Origin: Acidimicrobiia bacterium
GTDB lineage: Bacteria; Actinomycetota; Acidimicrobiia; Acidimicrobiales; JANYDT01
NCBI GenBank assembly: GCA_025359845.1
Contig: JANYDT010000229.1
Location: 1-35,868, forward strand
DNA: 35,868 nt
Direction: 5' to 3'
Part shown: in pieces, positions 1-7,535 of the stretch
Layout of the letters: the number at the start of each line of letters is the position of its first letter
How positions within the stretch are numbered: the stretch's first letter is position 1
The notes under the pieces: generated by a model
The model's input: the letters and a program-made list of their open reading frames with translations, nothing else
What the model was told of the DNA's origin: nothing
Databases searched by the model: none
Translations under genes and position numbers: made by a program

Positions 1-123
1 GAACGGCAGTGGCGACTCAAACGGCCCGATACGCGCCGGGACCATCTCGCCCGCCTCAGCCGCCCGCTCCCGCGAACGCGCCACCAACGACGCCAACGCC
101 GGGTCAAGTCGCAACGTCCTCAC
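1..123 (-). CDS. Unidentified protein, 5' part only (runs off the left edge)
   Basis: A minus-strand reading frame starts at GTG (123-121) and is open for 41 codons to the window edge. The peptide begins VRTLRLDPALASLVARS and is helix-prone and rich in Ala, Arg and Glu; no family was recognised. The start is chosen because a near-consensus -10 box TATGAT lies exactly 6 nt upstream, which would give a leaderless mRNA. The frame stays open upstream for about 20 codons to a TAG near 190, so a longer product is possible. The plus-strand alternative over the same bases is a Pro/Thr/Arg-rich antisense frame with no family resemblance. Confidence 0.45.
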   Translation of the reverse strand, partial: MRTLRLDPALASLVARSRERAAEAGEMVPARIGPFESPLPF

Positions 124-129
124 GACCAC

Positions 130-135
130 ATCATA
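130..135 (-). promoter_or_regulatory. -10 box TATGAT of a leaderless gene
   Basis: On the minus strand TATGAT is followed by six bases and then the GTG start at 123. The same TANNNT-N6-start layout occurs at 5822, 16571, 28770 and 33305, which supports it as a real promoter class in this genome. No convincing -35 was identified. Confidence 0.5.
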
Positions 136-532
136 CCGGCCGCACCACGACAACTCGCCAAGACGACCATCCGACCGGAAAAACGGCGCTATCGGGGACT
201 ACGACCACCCATGAATTGGAAGTAGACGGCGACGGGACACATGCATATGAATATAAATATAAAATCAACTCGCAGATCGCCCATATTGATCCGCGGCGGG
301 CGCAAAAGGTGCACAGGACCCGCAACCACAGCAGCCCCACCAGACGGACATCACCGCACAGGCCGGAACAAACACCCAGACCAGACCCGAACAGATGCGG
401 CACATTGGTCCGGTCCTCTGGAACAGCTCGATGAAACCCCCATACGAAGTTGTGCTCGAAGGCGTGAGTCAATCTCATCAAGGAAAAGGATCGCTCCAGT
501 GGATCGTGGATGCGTGGCTCAGCTGTAGATGG
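136..532. other. Intergenic stretch without a supported gene
   Basis: About 400 bases lie between the left-edge gene and the tyrosinase stop. Reading frames on both strands are Arg/Pro/Thr-rich or low-complexity and resemble no family. There is a short AT-rich patch at about 241-270 (atgcatatgaatataaatat), unusual in this GC-rich sequence, that could belong to a promoter region. No convincing terminator hairpin was seen behind the tyrosinase gene. Confidence 0.4.
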
Positions 533-1453
533 TCAGTTGTTCTTGTCGTAGCGAGGTGGCTTGATCAGCGTCGGATGTTTAGCGGTCTTGGACACGCTTT
601 GCCCGCCGGCAGGGTTCCACGGGAACAGATTGGAGCTGCCATCCCACGGGCCGAGGGGCTTGTTGACCGACGACGTCGGATCAGCTCCGATTACGCCGTA
701 GATCCGATCGGGGTCGAGTCGCCACGAGGACCCCTTCGCTGTCTGCCACTTGGCCCACAACCGATCGACGTTCGAGTGCAGCAAGAATACGAACGGATCA
801 TGAAACGAGAAGTGTGCATTGAAGATCGTGCCTCTGATGAACGCGCTGTGAACGAAGTTGTGTGCAGCTTGCAGCGCGTTGTTGAACACATCGAATTGCT
901 GATCGGGCGACGAGGGGTCGGCGATGGTCAAGATCGTGTGATCGCTATTTATCGCGGGTGCACCGAACATGACGTCACGCCAAATGAAGGTGTGGCCGTT
1001 GCCCTCGGTCGTTTCGAATTCCTGAAACGGGACGCCGGCATCGCCGCCGGCGCCATTTACTTGGTTGACGCCCTCGTGGCCATCGTCGCCCATCATCGCG
1101 TGGGTGAACAAGTTGACCGGGCTTCGTCGGCCACGGGCGGTTGCTCGCGGGTCGGTGCTCCAATCCCAATAGTGAAGTGACAACTGTGGATCAACGGCAC
1201 GGATCTGCTCCTCCAGACGGTTGCACAGCTCACGGTGCCAAGCCAGGAATGCAGGGCCGCCATGCACGTCTTGGCCGCCGGCGTGGGCGAACTTGTGGAC
1301 GTCTTCTTGTTTATCCCAGAACGTTGTGCCGTCGGCGTACTTCACCGTCGGGTTGCTTTGGTCGTCAAGCGCGAAGAACGCGTCACGAAAACGGATTCGT
1401 TCTGCCTTGGTAATCGATGCGAGGTTCCGGCGGATGCCGTCTCCGAGAGCCAT
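533..1453 (-). CDS. Tyrosinase-family type-3 copper oxidase
   Basis: 306 aa. It has the two copper-binding helix pairs of the tyrosinase/catechol oxidase family, which bind a dinuclear copper centre and oxidise phenols to quinones. The CuA region shows H53 or H57, then H64 and H73 (VHGGPAFLAWH). CuB shows H198 and H202 (HNFVH) and H226 in FVFLLHSNVDRLW, followed by the family's Asp-Arg-Leu-Trp and KWQ. Most relatives have two adjacent His at the last site; here the first is Leu and the usual ligand is kept. The ATG at 1453 is preceded by a strong GGAAGGGG ribosome site, so it is preferred over an in-frame start at 1504. No signal peptide and no neighbouring copper chaperone (caddie) gene are seen, so it looks like a cytoplasmic orphan enzyme. 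The substrate is unknown; melanin synthesis is only one option. Confidence 0.9.
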   Translation of the reverse strand: MALGDGIRRNLASITKAERIRFRDAFFALDDQSNPTVKYADGTTFWDKQEDVHKFAHAGGQDVHGGPAFLAWHRELCNRLEEQIRAVDPQLSLHYWDWSTDPRATARGRRSPVNLFTHAMMGDDGHEGVNQVNGAGGDAGVPFQEFETTEGNGHTFIWRDVMFGAPAINSDHTILTIADPSSPDQQFDVFNNALQAAHNFVHSAFIRGTIFNAHFSFHDPFVFLLHSNVDRLWAKWQTAKGSSWRLDPDRIYGVIGADPTSSVNKPLGPWDGSSNLFPWNPAGGQSVSKTAKHPTLIKPPRYDKNN

Positions 1454-2419
1454 CAGGGCCCCTTCCTTTCGTTTTTCAAGCAACAGTGAGTTGCCCTCAA
1501 TCAACAGAGCGTGAACCTGTGCCGTTGATACAGCGAATGACTATGTTGTCGGGGCCGTGGAATACTTTCGTGATATCCCATCCCACGGAACTAGCTGTAA
1601 GCGCGATCATGTAATTCGAACCGAGATGCCCGACCGACGAGGTCGGACTACCCGGCGGACGTGGTGCCTGGGGAGTCCAGACCTGGCTGGTGTTGTGGCT
1701 CGGAGGTCTCCTTGGCCCGATTGCGCGCTCCTTGGCCCGATCACCGGCACCTGTTCCAGCCTCCCTCATGGCTTCCTCCGCTCTTGGTCAACACACCGCC
1801 GGTGGGCAACAACAATTCCGCCGACGCAATGTGTCGCGATCCACCGCGAGGGGTTTGCGTTTCCCGGCCTCGGTACCCATCCCCCGCTCTGCTCGCCACC
1901 GGACATGGAGCCATCTCGGATGGTCAGGACCATCCGGACATATCTCAGTCTTCGTGCCAACGATCTGTTGCTTGTTTCGTCGAAGCGCCCCGAAGACCAG
2001 ATAGGGCTGTTGCTTCGGACCACCATGACCGCCGCCGCGTCGTCAACGGGCAAGGCACGCATTCGTTCCCGCTCGGCCGAAAAGCCTGCTTTCTGACCGT
2101 GTAACCCGTCGAATTTACCGGCGCCAAAGAGTCCTAAGGAAGGCCGACGCCTGGGCGCACCCGATTGGGCGTCGCGCTGGCAAATGGCTTGAACGCGACG
2201 TGCAGAACGAGAGATAATTCGACAATGTGCCAGCCGGCCTTTGGGGCTTTGGTTATCGTTTGCCAAAGGTGCTCGACTCGGTCAAATCTGGCGATTGCAC
2301 TGAGCCCGTGGGGATGACTATCGCGGGGAAGCAGACCGGTGCGGAGCCGAACCGAGGCGGATGACGGCTCGGCCCGGGCCACTCGAATCATTTACGGGCG
2401 GCCCACTAGATTTGATGGC
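1454..2419. other. Nearly 1 kb with no supported gene
   Basis: Overlapping reading frames exist on both strands but all are Arg/Ser/Pro-rich and none resembles a known family. A 37-codon minus-strand frame (1610-1497, beginning MIALTASSVGWDITKVF) sits just upstream of the tyrosinase and could be a leader peptide, but it has no clear ribosome site. A 14-bp direct repeat, ctccttggcccgat, occurs at 1708-1721 and 1728-1741. Given the decayed genes next door, this may be the remains of genes beyond recognition. Confidence 0.4.
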
Positions 2420-2811
2420 GTGGCCCCCCGCCCTCGACCGACCGTCTCCACTGCGCCGCTCGATCGGCTCCGCACGATCTGCTCCGCATTGCCCGAAGTC
2501 GTCGAACGCCTCAGTCACGGTGAACCGACGTTCTTCATTAGGGCAAGAAGACGTTCGTGATGAGCGTCGATGACCACCACGGCGATCACAACATCGGCTT
2601 CTGGTGCGCCGCGCCGCCAGGAGTGCAAGGCGAACTCGTCGCCGAAAACCCCGACCGGTTCTTCGTCCCTCCCTATGTCGGCGGACGAGGCTGGATCGGC
2701 GTGCGTTTCGACCGGGCCGATACCGATTGGGGCGAGATCGTCGAGATCGTCGATCAGGCCTACCGTTGCGTCGCGCCCAAGAAGTTGCTACAACGATTGG
2801 ACGAGTCGTGA
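2420..2811 (+). pseudogene. MmcQ/YjbR-like protein gene, frameshifted
   Basis: Two frames together give one MmcQ/YjbR (DUF419) family protein of about 130 aa. This is a small fold with a double-wing-like DNA-binding architecture and poorly known function. The first frame, from GTG 2420, encodes the N-terminal helix with [19 protein letters not shown] and then stops. The second resumes at about 2545 with KKTFV and continues through DDHHGDHNIGFWCAAPPG and the C-terminal PKKLLQRLDES. Restoring one G in the GGG run at 2541-2543 would join them as RGKKTFV. The stop overlaps the next start as GTGA (2808-2811), so the two genes formed an operon. The lesion may be a genuine mutation or a homopolymer error. 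Confidence 0.8.
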
Positions 2812-3390
2812 CCCTCGCAGAGCTTCGCTTCGAGGCTCGGGCACTGCTGACGGCCGTGGTGGCCGGCGACGATTCCGCAAGCGCCCGGGTTGGCGCCAGT
2901 CACCCGAAGTATGTCGGTCGTTGCGCCGATCGGATCCATCGGCGGTAGTTTTGGTTTGCGCGACGCCCAACTCACGATCGCCGTCGAACGCGGCGCGCGG
3001 GCGCGGTCAGCGCTGCTGAGCACGCACGGACTCGATCCGTTCCGAGGTCTCGCGGCGCCGACGTATCCCAAAATGGGGCCACTCGGCCTGCGAGCCTTCA
3101 CCGAAGCCCGCGAGCTCGGGCATCACCACGTGCTCGCCGACACTTGCTGTTAGCCATTCTTCATCCGCTCAACCCCACGATTGCGTGCACCGTTCTCAAC
3201 GAAGCTGGCCTCACGCAAGTCTTTGGCAGCCCGCGTTCCGCGCGACGAGTCCGAGAAGGCTTAGAACAGCCACGTGTCGACGCCCGACCTCCAACGCACG
3301 AAGAACGGGCCAGGGGCATCGCCCTGGCGCTCGGTTCTCCCACGGTCACCGACGCGAGCATGTGTTGTTGGCCGTTGCTCGCCGGGGTCG
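2808..3390 (+). pseudogene. Clp N-domain protein gene, multiply frameshifted
   Basis: A GTG at 2808 overlaps the preceding stop and opens VTLAELRFEARALLTAVV, closing after 46 codons. Recognisable Clp N-terminal repeat pieces then follow in three frames. FTEARELGHHHVLADT ends at about 3141. LLLAILHPLNPTIACTVLNE starts at 3144 and runs to ALGSPTVTD at about 3352. EHVLLAVA follows in yet another frame. In Clp_N proteins the order ARELGHHH, LLLAIL, then TD.EHVLLAVA is contiguous. At least three lesions are therefore needed, and the gene also seems cut off at its 3' end, where the minus-strand neighbour ends at 3398. Clp_N-only proteins are thought to act as adaptors or chaperone-like partners; here the gene is dead or badly sequenced. 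Confidence 0.7.
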
Positions 3391-3397
3391 CCCAAGC

Positions 3398-4177
3398 CTA
3401 TTTTGGGTTCAGCCGCGCGTACCCATCGGGGATGTCTTCGAGCTTGACAATCTCAGCTAAGGCCGGAGCGGTGATCGTTCGGGGTCCCGGCCTCGTGATG
3501 TCAAAGACCGCCACCGCGGCCGTGCCTTGCAAATGGGCCTCCACCCGTAATAGCCGGTTGGACGCTGGTTCGAGCCAGTAGCGGGTCTGTTTGGCCCCTT
3601 CGTACACATCGCCGGTCACGCCATCGCGGGTCTTCGCGCCGAGCCACCGCACGCCGCTCTGACGCAACGTGACCGGGTTCTCACCGCGGTCCGACGCCAA
3701 ATGGCTCACGAACGAGAGCACGCGATCGAGCGTGGTGGTGTTGGGGTCGAGGCGATGGGCGACGAAGTGCACCCCCGCTCTGCCGCTCGCCTTCATGGCG
3801 GGTTCGAGCCCGTCCAAGGTGACCAACACGGTAGAGCTCGACCAGAAGACTGTCGACCTCTTGGTCGGCGACCCATCCCGGTACGTGACGACGAGGTCGG
3901 CCTGACCGACATGGCCCTTCCAATCGACCTTCGCTCGCAAGTCGATGTGCGCTACGCCGTAGGGGACGGAGACATGTACGTCCGCGCCGCCGGCCTGTCC
4001 GTTGAGAAACAGTCCTCGGGAGAGTTTGAAGGCCTGGGCACTCGATATCGGGGTCCCGGTGTCGGCCGGCGAGAGGTTGGCGCGCGCCGGCGCCGTGCTG
4101 GTCTGTGCGTTGACCGCCGGCGCGGTGAGGCCCATCTGCAGCGCACCGGCCGCGGCGATCAACCGGTGGATTCTCAT
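3398..4177 (-). CDS. Secreted protein, possibly LppX/LprAFG-like beta fold
   Basis: 259 aa. It begins with a typical Sec signal peptide (MRIHRLIAAAGALQMGLTA, likely cleaved after AVNA) and has no lipobox Cys. The mature part contains many alternating strands, for example DVHVSVPYGVAHIDLRAKVD and later TRYWLEPASNRLLRVEAHL. That layout is reminiscent of the half-barrel lipid-binding LppX/LprG or LolA folds, but the assignment is weak. The start ATG overlaps the stop of the upstream beta-helix gene as ATGA (4174-4177), so translation was coupled. The reading frame is intact and in good codon use, unlike its immediate neighbours. Its function is unknown; a role at the cell envelope is inferred. 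Confidence 0.75.
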   Translation of the reverse strand: MRIHRLIAAAGALQMGLTAPAVNAQTSTAPARANLSPADTGTPISSAQAFKLSRGLFLNGQAGGADVHVSVPYGVAHIDLRAKVDWKGHVGQADLVVTYRDGSPTKRSTVFWSSSTVLVTLDGLEPAMKASGRAGVHFVAHRLDPNTTTLDRVLSFVSHLASDRGENPVTLRQSGVRWLGAKTRDGVTGDVYEGAKQTRYWLEPASNRLLRVEAHLQGTAAVAVFDITRPGPRTITAPALAEIVKLEDIPDGYARLNPK

Positions 4178-5195
4178 CGCACTGGGACGGTGATCGCCGC
4201 CACGTTGACCGTGGTTACCGGCGAGTCAGCGGGGACGGCCGGCGCGGTGGCCGCGTTCGCGATGGTTGGTTGCGGCGACGGCGGCACGACCTTGGTGTAG
4301 TCCAGTCCCGTCGGTTGGGCCGGCAACGACGGTAAACCACGCACCACGGAACCGGTCGACGGCGCCTTAGCGGCCGAGGTACTGCAGCCCATTGCGGTTT
4401 CGATGGACCGGGGAAACGAACTCGTGAACACGTTGCCGGCAAAACAATTGCCTTTTGTCGTCAAGACCCCGCCCGAGGCGGCGAAGTACGCCAGATCGGT
4501 CCCGTTGCCAATCAGACGGTTGGCGGTAATCTCGTTATTGGTGGGCGCGAAGTCGTTCAGGTCGGTGACGGCGATGCCCGCGGCCACGTTTCCGGTCACT
4601 AGGTTCTTGGTGACAATATCGTGGGACCCGCCGGCGATCGCGATGCCGAAACCGAACGCGCCGCCGGCCGTCGATGGAGCCTGGATCTCGTTGTTGTCAG
4701 TGAGGGTGTTGCCAGCAATCACAACGTTCGCGCTGCGGTGCGAGGCGTTCCATCGTCTGAGAGTTCGGGGTGAGGCCGACGCGGTTGTGCGACCAGCGAG
4801 ATTTCGTGATGATTAGGTTGCCGCTGGCGTTGGTTCCTTCATAACCGATGGCATTGTGCTCGGCTACGACATCGGTCACGAGCGCGTCACATGGCTGGCA
4901 TTGCCCGATATAGATACCAGAATCGGGGTGTCCACTCACGTAATCATGATCGAAGCGACCCTTCCGGGCAAAAAAAGCGTAGAGCCCGTACTGGCCATTG
5001 TTGTACGTCGTCACGTACGAGGCCCGGTAGCCCACCAGTACCGAACGGACAGGCGGGGAGGTGTCGCTATCGTCACCGTAGGCTTTGGTGAAGAGCACCC
5101 CGTTGACCTGAAATCGCCGCACGGTCAGGTTCTCGACCACGTCACCGTTTCCGGTTGCCAGCACTCCGTTCTCCAATGCGCGGCGCGAAAACGCT
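4174..5195 (-). pseudogene. Right-handed beta-helix repeat protein, 5'-truncated and frameshifted
   Basis: Reading from about 5195 down, one frame encodes ENGVLATGNGDVVENLTVRR and a ladder of short strand repeats (GIYIGQCQPCDALVTDVV, AIGYEGTNASGNLIITKS). A one-base shift near 4727-4735 moves it to a second frame beginning NVVIAGNTLTDNNEI. That frame continues as beta-helix coils with Asn ladders (NEITANRLIGNGT) and a Pro/Ala-rich tail. This pattern is typical of extracellular NosD/pectate-lyase-like parallel beta-helix proteins. No signal peptide or sensible start exists: upstream of ENGVL the frame turns into Arg/His-rich sequence. The 5' end therefore appears lost at the same point where the divergent FG-GAP gene loses its own. 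The stop overlaps the next ATG by 4 nt. Confidence 0.75.
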
Positions 5196-5775
5196 ACCCG
5201 CTCGCAAAGGCGACAGTGCTCCGTTCGTCGTGGACGTCGATGGCGATGGTGCCAACGATGCAATCGTGTTCAACCGGCGTCGCCGCGAAGCGCGGATCGC
5301 GTTTGCGGAAGGCCCCGAAGGGAAGGTTGCACTTGGGGTCGGATGGTCGGTCGAACTCCTACCTCTGTCGAATGTGCCAGGAGGATTCGGGTTACGGTCG
5401 GTGACTATTCCGACGCTGTCGCAGCTGTCGGATGTCACCATTCTCGCTGTTCGGCGCGGGTGTGATTTTTCGTTGCTTACGCGCGATGGCCGACAGTTCG
5501 CGCTGGTGGGAGGCGGTGATCGAACGGGTGGGTATTCGAGCACCGTTCAGGTTCTTCGATGTACCGAGACGGGTTTCGTGGTGTCGACCGTCGCTCTCAG
5601 GGCGCTTCAGTCGACAAGCTCGACATCGCGGGAGTCGACACTGACTTTCGATGGCGTCTCGCGCTTCACGACCACGGGAGACCTTCCAGTGCAGACGCGT
5701 ACGGACTCGAACTTCCCCGTGCCCAGCGACCGCTGCACCGGTGCGTCCACGACCATGAATTTGCCCGAAATCTGA
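5176..5775 (+). pseudogene. FG-GAP/VCBS-type repeat protein fragment, 5' end missing
   Basis: An open frame (possible starts TTG 5155 or ATG 5176) encodes about 200 aa. Near its start it contains VVDVDGDGANDAIVFN, the calcium-binding DxDxDGxxD loop of FG-GAP/VCBS repeats found in extracellular beta-propeller proteins. The rest is strand-rich (SVTIPTLSQLSDVTILAV, GFVVSTVALRALQSTSS) and ends normally at TGA 5775. Such proteins are normally exported and carry several repeats; here there is no signal peptide and only one clear repeat right at the N terminus. The gene looks beheaded by the same event that removed the start of the beta-helix gene. It could be a short intact protein if ATG 5176 is used, but no ribosome site is obvious. 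Confidence 0.6.
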
Positions 5776-5821
5776 GCCGACCGGTACCCGGGCTGGCATC
5801 CGGTGCGTCGGTCAGCGAACA

Positions 5822-5827
5822 TATACT
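5822..5827 (+). promoter_or_regulatory. -10 box TATACT of a leaderless gene
   Basis: TATACT is followed by six bases (tgcgtt) and the ATG at 5834. No ribosome site lies between, so the transcript would begin at or next to the start codon. It matches the layout of the boxes at 130, 16571, 28770 and 33305. Confidence 0.55.
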
Positions 5828-5833
5828 TGCGTT

Positions 5834-6547
5834 ATGACTGATGTCCGAGTCGCGCCTGTAAGGTATCCGGAGGAGAGCCCGAAAGAGGTGCCGCAGAACG
5901 ACCTACATTTCACCTGGCTGATTTTCCTTCGCGAAAATCTTCGAGCGGTGTTCGCGGGCCGAGACGATGTGTACATCTCGGCCGATTCGTACTGGTATCC
6001 GGTTGAGGGCCATCCTGAGGAGTCTTTGGCCCCCGACGTCTACGTCGTCGTCGGGCGGCCCCCTGGCGATCGATCGAGTTATCTCCAGTGGCTGGAGAAG
6101 GGCATTGCTCCGCTCGTGACGATCGAGGTCTTGTCCCCGAGCAACTACACGCCCGAGGGTCGGCGTAGGCTGGCCGACAAGTTGGAACGAGCCGAGCGTT
6201 TCGGTGTGGAGGAGTATCTCGAGATCGATCCGCTGTTCGGCACGCTCTCGGTATGGGAGCGCCAGGACGGCGCAACCGAGCACCTCCGCTCCGTGCCCCG
6301 TTGGCGGTCGGACCGTCTCAACGGAGTGACGTTCGAGTCACGCGACGGCGTGTTGAGCGTCTTCGACAAGAACGGGGCGCCCTTCCGCACTCTGGCCGAA
6401 AGCGAGGCCCGGGCCGAAGCTGCGCGGACCGAAGCCGAAGCCGCACGCTCCCAAGTCGCGGTCGAAGCCGCCAGGGCGGATACGCAAACGGCTCGGGTAG
6501 AAGCGCTCGAGGCCGAGTTGGCCAAACTGCGGGGTTCCGCGCAGTAG
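5834..6547 (+). CDS. Uma2-family (DUF820) PD-(D/E)XK endonuclease-like protein
   Basis: 237 aa. Residues 1-190 match the Uma2/DUF820 restriction-endonuclease fold. The active-site candidates are D68 in APDVYVVVG, E98 in VTIEVLSPSN and K116 in LADKLERAERFGVEEYLEID, a block characteristic of the family. Residues 195-237 are an Ala/Glu/Arg-rich coiled coil (EARAEAARTEAEAARSQVAV), a common C-terminal extension in this family. Uma2 proteins are abundant in cyanobacteria and actinobacteria, but their biological role is still unclear; DNA cleavage is inferred from the fold. The gene is monocistronic with a leaderless promoter. The reading frame is intact, including the catalytic residues. Confidence 0.88.
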   Translation: MTDVRVAPVRYPEESPKEVPQNDLHFTWLIFLRENLRAVFAGRDDVYISADSYWYPVEGHPEESLAPDVYVVVGRPPGDRSSYLQWLEKGIAPLVTIEVLSPSNYTPEGRRRLADKLERAERFGVEEYLEIDPLFGTLSVWERQDGATEHLRSVPRWRSDRLNGVTFESRDGVLSVFDKNGAPFRTLAESEARAEAARTEAEAARSQVAVEAARADTQTARVEALEAELAKLRGSAQ

Positions 6548-6549
6548 CG

Positions 6550-7496
6550 CGGCGGCGCCGAGTTCTACGCGTAGTGGTGGTAATGATCGGAGCGATCGTC
6601 GTGGTGATGATTGAGGCGGTCGTCGTCGTGATGACGGGGGCCGGAGCGGTGCCGAACTTGGCGATCTTGTTGGCGCCGAAGCCGGAGACCCAGATGTTGT
6701 TGTCAGGGCCGAGAGCCATGCCACGGGGGCCGAATAGGTTCGTAAGGCCCCCGATGGTTGCGGCGACATTGGATCCGTTGGCAATGCGGGCAATGTTGTT
6801 GAAACTCAAGCCGGCCTGGGTGAACCACATGGCGTTGTCGGGTCCGGCGACGATGGTCAGGGGCGGCGCTCCAGCGGCGAGCTGGACTTCGCTTCCGGCC
6901 AGGTTTCCGGCGCCGTCGGCAGTCGCTCGAAGCAGTTTGTCGGCACCGGTTTCGGCCACCCACAATGCTCCATCGGCGCCGACAGCCACACTCGACGGGT
7001 CGGCCAGCGCGTTACCAATCAAATAGGAAGCGCCGACCTGCGCCCGTACGTTGGGATCCCAACGGGTGACTCGGTCCTGTCCGGCGCCGGGGTTCGTCTC
7101 GACGATCCAGACGAATCCGTCCTGGCCCAGCGCCATCTGCGCTTGACCGGTGATTCCGGTAAGAGGTGGCGATGGGGGCGACAGCGTTCCGCCGACATTG
7201 AGACTGTAGCGAATAACGCCGCCCGCGGTCTTGGCCACCCGCACCTGGGTGCCGATCTTCGGATCGAAGATCGATGAGATCGGACCCGGACCGACATTGT
7301 CCCAAGGCTTGACTGTCCCATTGAGCGCGACACTGGCCAAATTGTTGGCCGTATCCACCCAGAAGAGCTGATTGTTGGCCACGCTATTGCTGATCACGGC
7401 GCTCGCTGATACGGGAAGGCCAATGGCGGGAGTGTTGTTCGTCATGGTGACACCGGCGCCGCTCGGCGTCACTTGCGTGAAGCCGTTCGCGCCCGC
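6550..7496 (-). pseudogene. Beta-propeller (virginiamycin B lyase-like) protein, damaged at both ends
   Basis: The frame is open from just inside a TAG at 7499 and contains repeated propeller blades: GQDGFVWIVETNPGAGQDRV, GADGALWVAETGADKLLR, GPDNAMWFTQAG and GPDNNIWVSGFGANKIAKF. These are typical of Vgb-like/NHL six-bladed propellers with the WxxE/D-type strand signature. A Thr-rich tail (ITTTTASIITTTIAPIITTT) follows. There is no signal peptide, and the frame starts mid-blade (ANGFTQVTPSGAGVT), so the 5' end is lost. After the Thr tail the frame runs on to 6318 as Arg-rich sequence opposite the Uma2 gene, which is unlikely to be native; one base away a TAG occurs directly after the tail. It was probably an exported surface protein. 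Confidence 0.65.
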
Positions 7497-7535
7497 CTAA
7501 CTCAGCCGCCCGAAGCGATGTGATATACGGACCGG

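Noticed and set aside
9-434. Plus-strand Pro/Thr/Arg-rich frame at the left edge
   Set aside because: No family resemblance; the minus strand has a better-composed frame with a leaderless promoter over the same bases.
495-540. tRNA-like ggctcagctgtagatgg string
   Set aside because: It resembles a D-loop but no acceptor, anticodon or T arms can be paired around it.
395-1180. 261-codon plus-strand frame
   Set aside because: It lies antisense to the clear tyrosinase gene and has no homology pattern of its own.
1557-2266. Several frames of 100-180 codons on both strands
   Set aside because: All are Arg/Ser/Pro-rich, overlap each other in several frames and show no domain or start signal.
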